The translations under genes were made by a program, and so were the position numbers. Below are positions 56,097-64,000 of a stretch of 64,000 bases of DNA, piece by piece. Position 1 is the first letter of the stretch, and every line of letters begins with the position of its first letter. Below the pieces are notes generated by a model, which searched no databases, was not told the origin of the DNA, and was given only the letters and a program-made list of their open reading frames with translations. This DNA is from PVC group bacterium (GTDB lineage Bacteria > Verrucomicrobiota > Kiritimatiellia > CAIKKV01), in contig CAMDGM010000004.1 of NCBI GenBank assembly GCA_945898015.1, positions 1 to 64,000 on the forward strand, written 5' to 3'.

Positions 56097-57200
56097 ATGT
56101 CATCACTGGAGATTGTTGCCCACTCCACCGTTTACCGCAATCCGGAACCGAACCGGGTCAGCGAGTACGTCGCGTTCCCGTGCATTCAGGCGTTGCCGGA
56201 CGACACGCTTGTCTGCATGTGCCGCCACGGCTCGGCGCGGGAAAGCGCGGACGGACGTGTGCGGGTGCACCGCTCGACCGATGGCGGTCGGGGCTGGCAA
56301 ATGCTCCCCGCGTTGCCCGATCCCGCAGGCGATCTGGCCGGGTGGTGGCTGCCGGGCGGCTTCGGGGTGACGGCCGGCGGCGACGTTCTCGCCTGGGCTA
56401 TCCAGGACGGCCCCGTGCGCACGCGCATTCACCAGTACCGGTCGTCCGATAACGGGCTCACCTGGCAGCCGCCGGCGGACATCGACCATGCCCCCTTCGA
56501 CAAGGTCGGTCCGGGCGGCAACATGGCCATGCTTGCCGACGGGACGCTGATTTCCGGAGGCGAGTGCGAAGGCGGCGGGCCCGGCGCCCGGGAGGCCGCC
56601 TGGGTGTCGCTAGTTACCCGCTCGACCGACGGCGGGAAGACTTGGGCGCCTTTCGCCCCGGCGCATCTTTCCACGCGGCCGCATTACTTCGACCTGCGGC
56701 TCGCCGCGTTGCCGGGAAACCGTCTCGTGGCGGCTTACTGGACGCAGGACATGCAGGCCAACGAAGGGCTGAACGTTCATCTCTCCTGGTGCGGCGATGC
56801 CGGCCGCACGTGGACGCCGCCGCGCGATGCCGGTTTCTGGGGGCAGGTCACGGACATCCTCGCGCTTCGTTCCGGCCGCGTCCTGGCGGTGACCAACCAC
56901 CGGCGTCCGCCGCTGGGCATCCGGGCGATCCTGTCCGATGAGGGCGGGGAACGGTTCGATGAGGCCGCCGCCGTCGAGCTGTGGGGACTTGAGCCCGGCC
57001 GCACGCGGAGCGCCCCCGCGCTGGCCGCCGACCGGGACGTTTCGGACAATGCGCCGCAGGCGTACCACCATTTCACCTTCGGAACCCCCTCGATCGCCCA
57101 GCTCGGCGACGGCACGATCGTGGTCGCCTTCTACGTGACTGAAGCCAACGTGACCTATACGCGCTGCTGCCTGTTGCGGGAAAGTAGACCATGCAACTGA
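56097..57200 (+). CDS. Sialidase-like (BNR/Asp-box) protein
   Basis: Asp-box-like repeats RSTDGGRGWQML, RSSDNGLTWQPP, RSTDGGKTWAPF, WCGDAGRTWTPP. Confidence 0.85.
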   Translation: MSSLEIVAHSTVYRNPEPNRVSEYVAFPCIQALPDDTLVCMCRHGSARESADGRVRVHRSTDGGRGWQMLPALPDPAGDLAGWWLPGGFGVTAGGDVLAWAIQDGPVRTRIHQYRSSDNGLTWQPPADIDHAPFDKVGPGGNMAMLADGTLISGGECEGGGPGAREAAWVSLVTRSTDGGKTWAPFAPAHLSTRPHYFDLRLAALPGNRLVAAYWTQDMQANEGLNVHLSWCGDAGRTWTPPRDAGFWGQVTDILALRSGRVLAVTNHRRPPLGIRAILSDEGGERFDEAAAVELWGLEPGRTRSAPALAADRDVSDNAPQAYHHFTFGTPSIAQLGDGTIVVAFYVTEANVTYTRCCLLRESRPCN

Positions 57201-57285
57201 CGAAAACGTGGCGGTTGGCGCCCGATCCCGAGGACCGCGGGCGGGAGACAACCTGGCAACATCACAACACAGAGAAGCGGATGAA

Positions 57286-58395
57286 ATGAAAAAACTGAAA
57301 ATTGGTTATATCGGATGGTTAATGCATGATGAGGGGCCGGAATGTACGACGGTCGCGTGGTGCGATATCGACGCCCGGAAACTTCAGGACCCGGCCAAAC
57401 AACATCCCAAAATCGCCATGTTCACCGATTATCGGGACATGCTCCGCACGTGCGAATTGGATTTGGTGGTGATTTCCACTCCAAATTTTGTGCATGCGGA
57501 ACAGGCCGTGGCGTTCCTGGAGGCTGGCAAGCATGTGTTCCTGGAAAAACCCATGGGCGTCAACCGGGCGGAATGCGACCGGATCATGGGAGCGTGGAAA
57601 CAGAGCGGCAAGAATCTGGGGATCGATTTTGAGATCCGCGTGTCGCCGTGCGCCCGCCGGCTCAAGAGCCTGATCGACAGCGGCGAGTTCGGCCGGTTGC
57701 GGCGCATCGAGTACCTGCACCACCAGGGCACTTGGCCGAAGACCGGAGGAAATGGCGGCTGGCGGATCGATCCGAAGACGAGCGGGGGGCTGCTGTTGGA
57801 GTGTCCGATCCATTACATCGACATCTTCCGTTTCTTTGCCGGGGAGGTCGAGTGGGTTCAGAGCACGGTGGGGCCCAACGTGCTGCCGCACTACGGCTTC
57901 GAGGACAACATCTGCGCGCATTTCTCCTTCGCGAACGGCGTGCTGGCGACGATGCTCAACACCCACACGCACAGCGCCATACCCGTTGTTCCCGGACAAT
58001 GGCGGGACACCAAGGAACACATGAACGCCATGGGTCACGACATGACCATGATCTTCACGCTGACCGGCGGGTCCATCGCCGTGGACTTTATAAAGCCCTC
58101 GATCATGATCAACCGGATCGAGGAATGGCCGGCGGGCTCCGGCGGCGTGCGGGTGATCCAGGAGCGGACTGAGGACTTCAGCCGTGCGGGCTACGGGTTT
58201 TACCACGATTCCGACGTCATGCGCTGGGAGTTCATCCGCCGGTGCGCCGCCGGAAAGCCGCCGGTGCAGGATCCCCTGGACGCCTGGCGTTCGCACATGG
58301 TCTGCCTGGCGGCCGAGCAATCCGCGAAAGAGGATTTCCGCCGAGTGAAGGTGGATTACGCCCCGCCGAAGGGCTTGAAGCCGACCGCAGGCTGA
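57286..58395 (+). CDS. Gfo/Idh/MocA family oxidoreductase
   Basis: LKIGYIGWLMHDE, LDLVVISTPNFVHAEQAVAFLEAGKHVFLEKPMGVNRAE. Confidence 0.92.
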   Translation: MKKLKIGYIGWLMHDEGPECTTVAWCDIDARKLQDPAKQHPKIAMFTDYRDMLRTCELDLVVISTPNFVHAEQAVAFLEAGKHVFLEKPMGVNRAECDRIMGAWKQSGKNLGIDFEIRVSPCARRLKSLIDSGEFGRLRRIEYLHHQGTWPKTGGNGGWRIDPKTSGGLLLECPIHYIDIFRFFAGEVEWVQSTVGPNVLPHYGFEDNICAHFSFANGVLATMLNTHTHSAIPVVPGQWRDTKEHMNAMGHDMTMIFTLTGGSIAVDFIKPSIMINRIEEWPAGSGGVRVIQERTEDFSRAGYGFYHDSDVMRWEFIRRCAAGKPPVQDPLDAWRSHMVCLAAEQSAKEDFRRVKVDYAPPKGLKPTAG

Positions 58396-58424
58396 TGCGG
58401 ATATAACACAGCAAAGGAGCTCTT

Positions 58425-60509
58425 ATGCGTAAAATGCGTTGGATATGTGTGGTGATGATGACCGTCTGTGTCAGTGCGGTCAGGGCAACGGCCGCGCCGC
58501 CGGCGGTGGCGCGCGCGGCGTCCGGCGTCTTGGACGCCGAAGGGGAGTGCGGCTATCTGAAGCGCGCGGTGTGCGCGGCGGAGGCGGCCCACAGCGGAGC
58601 GCGGGGTTACGCGATCCCCTGCGTCAAGTATGCGGCGGACTACGCGTATGTCTCGGATTTCATTGAGATCGACCCCGGCCTCCGATATGAACTGTCGGGT
58701 TGGCTGCGGAACGGCGGCGCCGAACCGGTGACCGCCCATTTCGGGATCGAATCGTATGATGCGAACAAACAGCGCATCGAGCTGGTTGAGGTGCGATATC
58801 ACGAGTCGACGTTCAGCCGGTTGGCGGCGGACGCCAAAGCGGGCGACGACTCCATTCTCATCGAAGGGTCGTTGAAAGCTTATATCGGACATCCGTGGAT
58901 GCCTGTCGCTTTCCATGCCGACGCAACGTTTGCCGATCTGCCCAATCGCGACCTCTCCCCACCTCCCGCGGCTGTCTGGTCGGAGGAAGCCGGGATACGG
59001 GTCAAATTCGCATCGCCGCTGACCAACCATTACCCGAAGGGTACGGCCGTGCGGCAGCATAACCGGTTCGGCGCTGTTGAGCAGCCGTGGGCGTGCTTTT
59101 TCGGAACGGAACTGACCCGTGAATGGAAGGAGTATCGCAACGTCATCGAGGGCGGCAGCGCCTACCAGACCCGAGTGGACCGCTTCCGTCCCGGCACGCG
59201 CTATGTGCGTCTCATCATGTGGGCTCGGGCGAACGGCGGAAAGGAGGGCGTCGTGTATGCGGACGAGCTGGCGCTGAGGGCGGTCGGGAAGGCCGTTGCG
59301 GAGCCGGCCTATATCCACGTGCCGTTCTGCCTGGTCAAACTCGACCGGTTCGACGCGCTCTATCGCTGCGGCGAGAAGGCTGAGTTCAGGATTGTCAAGA
59401 AGGTGCGGGGACTGGACGAAATCACGAACGGGACCCTGACCGCGGTCTTTACACTGGACGGCGGGCGGGTGATCGCAACGCGCACGGCGGATGTGGCCGG
59501 TCCGCCGGACGCGCTCGTGTTCCGCGAGACGCTCAATGAGCCCGGCTTCCTGCGGTGCAACGTGACCTACGCCGACGGCGCCAAGGTCTATAGCAGCAGA
59601 GTCGTGGCGGCGGGATTCGATGTCGAACGCATCAGGCCGGGGGACCAGGCGCCGGCCGATTTGGCCTCCTACTGGCACGGCGAACTGGCACGCCTGGAGA
59701 AGGAAGTTCCCTTTGATTTGCGCATCGCCGTAGAGAAGGAAGACGGGGAATTCACATATTATCGGTTGAGCGGCGCGAATTTCGACGGCACCCGGATCAC
59801 GGCGGGCCTGACCGTGCCGAAAGCGAAGGGCCCGTTCCCGATCCGCGTGTTCGTTCCGGGCGCCGGCCCCGACAGCACGCCGATGGTAACGGTTCCGGGC
59901 TGCGTCGGGTTATCCATCAGCGTCTTTGACCGGATTTTTGGGCCCGGCGAATATGAGGCGTTCAATAAAACTCAGTGGTATTTCTACAAGGGCGCGGAAT
60001 CGCGCGAGACCTATTACTACTACAAGTCGATTCTGGGGGCGATGCGCATGGTCACTTACGCCATGACCCGGCCGGAATGGGACAGGAAGAACCTGTTCGT
60101 GACGGGGGGCAGCCAGGGCGGCGGGTTCTCCCTGATCATCGCCGGGCTGTTCTCCGATTCCGTCACCGGCGTGGCCGCCGCTGTGCCCGCGCTCTGCGAT
60201 CATAACGGCAAGGCCAACGGACGCACCGCCGGTTGGCCGCAACTGATGACGGCTCACTCGAATGTGGCCAACTACGCCAAGTATTACGATGCCGCGCTGT
60301 TCGCCACCCGCATCAAATGCCCCGTGATCGTCAGTGTCGGTTTCATTGACACGATGTGCGTCCCGAGTTCCGTGTATGCCGCTTACAACGGCGTTTCTTC
60401 CGAAAAACGCATATTCAATGCCCCGTTGGGCGGCCACGGCGACGGCGTGGCTTCGCAGGATAATTTTTCGGAGGACAGAAAGGTGTTTTTCGAAAAGTGC
60501 AAGAAGTAG
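58425..60509 (+). CDS. Exported alpha/beta hydrolase, acetylxylan-esterase-like
   Basis: FVTGGSQGGGFSLIIAGLFSDSVTGVAAAVPALCDHNG; CPVIVSVGFIDTMCVPSSVYAAYN; LGGHGDG. Confidence 0.82.
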   Translation: MRKMRWICVVMMTVCVSAVRATAAPPAVARAASGVLDAEGECGYLKRAVCAAEAAHSGARGYAIPCVKYAADYAYVSDFIEIDPGLRYELSGWLRNGGAEPVTAHFGIESYDANKQRIELVEVRYHESTFSRLAADAKAGDDSILIEGSLKAYIGHPWMPVAFHADATFADLPNRDLSPPPAAVWSEEAGIRVKFASPLTNHYPKGTAVRQHNRFGAVEQPWACFFGTELTREWKEYRNVIEGGSAYQTRVDRFRPGTRYVRLIMWARANGGKEGVVYADELALRAVGKAVAEPAYIHVPFCLVKLDRFDALYRCGEKAEFRIVKKVRGLDEITNGTLTAVFTLDGGRVIATRTADVAGPPDALVFRETLNEPGFLRCNVTYADGAKVYSSRVVAAGFDVERIRPGDQAPADLASYWHGELARLEKEVPFDLRIAVEKEDGEFTYYRLSGANFDGTRITAGLTVPKAKGPFPIRVFVPGAGPDSTPMVTVPGCVGLSISVFDRIFGPGEYEAFNKTQWYFYKGAESRETYYYYKSILGAMRMVTYAMTRPEWDRKNLFVTGGSQGGGFSLIIAGLFSDSVTGVAAAVPALCDHNGKANGRTAGWPQLMTAHSNVANYAKYYDAALFATRIKCPVIVSVGFIDTMCVPSSVYAAYNGVSSEKRIFNAPLGGHGDGVASQDNFSEDRKVFFEKCKK

Positions 60510-60601
60510 AGCGGGGCGGACGCGACGCTCTACGGGCTTGGACGGGGAAAGATTCAAACGTTAACCAAGGGTTGAACGGACACAGTATCAGAACGGACAC
60601 A

Positions 60602-63600
60602 ATGAACATGACAACTGCAGCGCACACGTTAAGGCGGACGATGATCGGATTGCTGATCGCATGGTCGATGGCGGCCAGGGCTGAGGTGACCCTGACCCAG
60701 GACGGAAAACCCGTCGCCGTGTTGGTCCACAATGGATACACCAACCAGGCCGCGTCCCTGCAGACCTACCTGGCCAAGATCACGGGCACGAATCTGCCCT
60801 TCGTGGCCACGGCAGCCGAGGCCGCCGGCCGGCCGGCCATCGTCTTGGAGATCGTGGACAAGGTTCCGGGCGCCGGCGCCCGCCCGGAGATCGCGCGGCA
60901 GGCGTACCGGATCGTGACCGAAGGCCAGGTTCTGCGCCTCACCGGCGGCTCGGACATGGGCCTGACCTACGCGGTCTGGGGATTTCTGGAGGACCATCTC
61001 GGCTGCCGGTTCTACACGTTCAAGGCAACGAGTCTGACGTACACGGGGCCCGGCTTCGAGGTCGTGCCCTCGCAGCCCACATTGAAGATCGGCAAGATCG
61101 ACGACTTCCAGCAGCCCGCCTTCGCCCAGCGGGGAATGACAGCGCCGGACGCTCCGACGTGGATGTCGAAGAACCGCGCCGGCGGCTATCCGATTAACGC
61201 GGGCTACGGAAGTCTCTCCGCGACTCACAACTTCCATCATCTGGTTCCGCCCACGGACCGGGGCAGCCGCAAGGGGCTGTTCGCCGAGCACCCGGAGTTT
61301 TATCCGCTCAATAAGGCCGGCAAGCGTGAGGTGACCCCTGCCATGGGGCTTTGCGGCGCCAATCCGGACCTCCCCAAGTATCTGGCCGCCGCGCTCCAGG
61401 AAGACATCGAGCAGAACATGGAGTCTTGCGCCAAGCGGGGTGTCAAGTATGACCCCGGTGTGCCGATGGCGGTTGGGCAGGGCGATGGGTTTTCCGGCTG
61501 CCTGTGCGACGCCTGCCGCAAGCTTGTGAAGGATGAGCAGTCGGAGGCGGCGCCCTACATCCTGATGCTGAACCGCGCGCTCGATATTTTGGCTGCGAAG
61601 TACCCGAAACAGCAGGTCATCACGTTTGCCTATTTCGCCACGCTGCCCGCCCCCAAGACGATCCGGCCCCATAAGAATCTGTGGGTCTGCATCGTGACCA
61701 GCGACCTGGCCGCCATGGCCGCCGGCGATACGGTCGGTCCGATGCTCGGTAATCCCGCCAACCGCGACTACGCCGCTGCGTTGCGGGACTGGTGCAAGAT
61801 TGCGCCGAACCGCGTCGCCAACTACCACTGGACGCAGGGGCCGGTGTGGACGCAGGACATCACGGAGTGGCCCGTCATCTTTTACTGGGCCGACACGATG
61901 CGCTACTGGCAGGAATGCGGACTATACGGCGTCAACCAGTATCTTTACACGGAGAACTGGAAATGGCTGGATGGCTGGGTTCACTACAAACTGGCCTGGA
62001 ATCCGAAGGCCGACGCGGATGCGTTGATCCGGCAGTTCCTGGAGGACAACTACGGCAGGGGCGCCGCACCGTATGTATGGGACTATCTGAAGCTGGCTCA
62101 GGCGGCCTATGCCGACAGCGGCCATGTGCCGAATCCGTGCCGGTGGACGGGTTTCCTCACGACCACGCGGCTCAAGATATATTCCCCCTCGGTGCTGAAA
62201 AAGATGACGACCCTCATGGACAAGGCCATGAACGCCGCGAGGAAGGAGAAGAATCCCGCCCTGTTCACGAACCTGGTCGAGGCCCGAGGCAGTTCCGTCG
62301 ATCACCTCACCATCGACGCCGCCAGGGCGGAGGGCAACTGGGGGCCGGTGAAGAATCCGGAAGACGGCAAGCGCTGGTTCGTCCCCGCGGCAGACCCGCG
62401 CATACCCGCTTGCCTGGCGCGGGTCAGGCAGAGCATCGTAGCGGGCGGCGGGGGCGAATTCGGCTTCCCGCGCAATTTGACCGCGTTCTCATGCGAAAAA
62501 GGCGGGCCAGTAGTGGACTTGGATTCCGGCACGCTGTCGGCGGCGGTGTGTCCGGACCTCAAGGGGCAGGTGACGAGCGCGATGGATAAACGCAGCGGCA
62601 AGGAACTGTTGGCCGTGGTGGGCGCGGAAACCGGCTATCGTGACATGTTCTCCGTCACCGCCCAGATCTGGCTTCCCGTTCCCGTGGCCGAGAAGGGCTA
62701 TAACCAGCCGGGGTCGGAGTGGCTGGACGTCTGGAGCCGGTTCGTCAATCCATCCGGCAATAGCCTTGAAACCGATCTGACCCTCTCGCCGTCCTACTGG
62801 GGGTTCGATCCCAACAATCACCTGCGTCGTTCCGTCACGGTCGGTGAAGGAGGGTTGAAAATCGAGCGGACATATGTCCAGAGCAAGGGCGGGAAGATGC
62901 CCAGTCCCACCCGGTTTACGACCCGCTGGCTGCTGGCCGTGCCCGATCCCGCCAAGGCCAATGTGGCCGTGAGCGGCGGCGGCATCGCAAAGACGTTCGA
63001 TCTGCGGTCCGTGGCGTCCGCTGGAGTCGCCGGTGTCGCGAAGGCCGGCGAACGGAAGAGCGTGAGCGCCGCAACCGACAGGTTCGTCGTGGACAACGTC
63101 ACGGGCGCCGACGGGATGCCCGTCGTGCGCACGATTGCACTGCCGGTGGCAAGCAACAGCACGGACACGATCACGATCCAACTGGACCGTGGCGACGGCG
63201 TGGCGACCGTTCTGTCCACGCCTGCCGCGGGCTGGGCCACGGTGGAACTGCAACCCGTGGTGGACAAGAAGCACGTGCGCGTGACTCTGGTCGGCGTTCC
63301 GGTGGCCATGGGACCGGATCCTGTGACCAATGCCTTGCCGGCGCAAACGCTGAGCGCGAAGAAGGTGCCGGTGGTGAAGGTATTGTCCGACACGTCCGAC
63401 ATGAAACCAGCGACTCCCAAAATCAAGGATCTCGGAAACGGCCGCGCCATCAACGAACTGGACGGCGCCGAACTGGTGTGGATCCCCGCCGACGAGTTCT
63501 TGCGCGGCAGCCCGGAAGGCAAGGGGTGCAGCGACGAACGGCCCCAGAAGAAGATCTTCCTCGATGGCTACTGGATATACAAGCATCCGGTGACGCTGGC

Positions 63601-64000
63601 GCAGTACACGAACTTCTGTGCCGCCACGGGCAAGAAATTCGAGCCGACCTGGGGCCAGGACATGCATGCCGAGCCTGTTGGCGAGGCCGGAACCTATGCC
63701 GCGCTGATGAACTGGTTCGAGGCGGACGCCTATGCCAAATGGGCGGGCGCGGCCCTGCCGAGCGAGGCCCAGTGGGAGAAGGCCGCCCGGGGCACGGACG
63801 GCCGCGAGTACCCGTGGGGCAACGACTGGGACCCGGAGAAGGCGGTGGGCCTGGAGCGCACAACCTATCGCTTCACCTCGGGCCTGATGCCGGTGGGAAG
63901 CTCGCCCGCGGGCGCGAGCCCTTACGGGGTCGAGGACATGGCCGGCAACTGCTGGGAATGGGTGGCGGACTGGTATGCCCATGAATACTACGCGACGGCG
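60602..64000 (+). CDS. DUF4838-type glycosidase-like protein with C-terminal formylglycine-generating-enzyme (FGE/SUMF1) domain, truncated at window end
   Basis: Open frame to window end (1133 codons); GLTYAVWGFLEDHLGCRFYT, DACRKLVKDEQSEAAPYILMLN; C-terminal WIPADEFLRGSPEGKG...LPSEAQWEKAARGTDGREYPWGNDW...GVEDMAGNCWEWVADWY. Confidence 0.85.
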   Translation, partial: MNMTTAAHTLRRTMIGLLIAWSMAARAEVTLTQDGKPVAVLVHNGYTNQAASLQTYLAKITGTNLPFVATAAEAAGRPAIVLEIVDKVPGAGARPEIARQAYRIVTEGQVLRLTGGSDMGLTYAVWGFLEDHLGCRFYTFKATSLTYTGPGFEVVPSQPTLKIGKIDDFQQPAFAQRGMTAPDAPTWMSKNRAGGYPINAGYGSLSATHNFHHLVPPTDRGSRKGLFAEHPEFYPLNKAGKREVTPAMGLCGANPDLPKYLAAALQEDIEQNMESCAKRGVKYDPGVPMAVGQGDGFSGCLCDACRKLVKDEQSEAAPYILMLNRALDILAAKYPKQQVITFAYFATLPAPKTIRPHKNLWVCIVTSDLAAMAAGDTVGPMLGNPANRDYAAALRDWCKIAPNRVANYHWTQGPVWTQDITEWPVIFYWADTMRYWQECGLYGVNQYLYTENWKWLDGWVHYKLAWNPKADADALIRQFLEDNYGRGAAPYVWDYLKLAQAAYADSGHVPNPCRWTGFLTTTRLKIYSPSVLKKMTTLMDKAMNAARKEKNPALFTNLVEARGSSVDHLTIDAARAEGNWGPVKNPEDGKRWFVPAADPRIPACLARVRQSIVAGGGGEFGFPRNLTAFSCEKGGPVVDLDSGTLSAAVCPDLKGQVTSAMDKRSGKELLAVVGAETGYRDMFSVTAQIWLPVPVAEKGYNQPGSEWLDVWSRFVNPSGNSLETDLTLSPSYWGFDPNNHLRRSVTVGEGGLKIERTYVQSKGGKMPSPTRFTTRWLLAVPDPAKANVAVSGGGIAKTFDLRSVASAGVAGVAKAGERKSVSAATDRFVVDNVTGADGMPVVRTIALPVASNSTDTITIQLDRGDGVATVLSTPAAGWATVELQPVVDKKHVRVTLVGVPVAMGPDPVTNALPAQTLSAKKVPVVKVLSDTSDMKPATPKIKDLGNGRAINELDGAELVWIPADEFLRGSPEGKGCSDERPQKKIFLDGYWIYKHPVTLAQYTNFCAATGKKFEPTWGQDMHAEPVGEAGTYAALMNWFEADAYAKWAGAALPSEAQWEKAARGTDGREYPWGNDWDPEKAVGLERTTYRFTSGLMPVGSSPAGASPYGVEDMAGNCWEWVADWYAHEYYATA

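Overview
64 kb of GC-rich bacterial chromosome; gene content suggests a PVC-type bacterium (Kiritimatiellota/Verrucomicrobia/Lentisphaerae-like), but this is inference only. 1-17.7 kb (minus strand): comEC fragment, argJBDG cluster, rplM-rpsI, and a type II secretion operon (gspE-F-G-H-I-J-K-L-M-D). 18-20 kb: two tandem VapBC-type toxin-antitoxin modules. 20.2-21.8 kb: radical SAM/SPASM enzyme with a small repeat-bearing putative precursor. 21.86-24.3 kb: ilvBN preceded by a complete branched-chain transcription attenuator (Val-rich leader peptide, competing hairpins, T-tract), which is the strongest regulatory finding. 24.3-33.9 kb: prepilin peptidase, HD protein, RRM protein, hisHF, and a polyamine operon (speA, carboxynorspermidine dehydrogenase, nspC, speB) with a divergent GATase. 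34-38.5 kb: palindromic intergenic repeats, an exported hypothetical protein with a tandemly duplicated signal segment, an anSME-like radical SAM protein, acyltransferase, and glycosyltransferase. 38.6-47.5 kb: accessory region starting at tRNA-Pro, with an HTH-containing tyrosine recombinase, AbiE genes flanked by a duplicated integrase fragment, a DUF4143 ATPase, and an intact 3,487-bp multi-ORF insertion sequence (34-bp perfect TIRs, 8-bp TSD AAAAAATA). 47.5-64 kb: GntR/LacI-type regulator and a carbohydrate-catabolic locus (duplicated glycine-rich protein, propeller-fold hydrolase, LamG protein, sialidase-like protein, Gfo/Idh/MocA, acetyl-esterase-like protein, DUF4838-FGE fusion running off the window). 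All calls are from reading sequence and protein motifs; no database searches were run.
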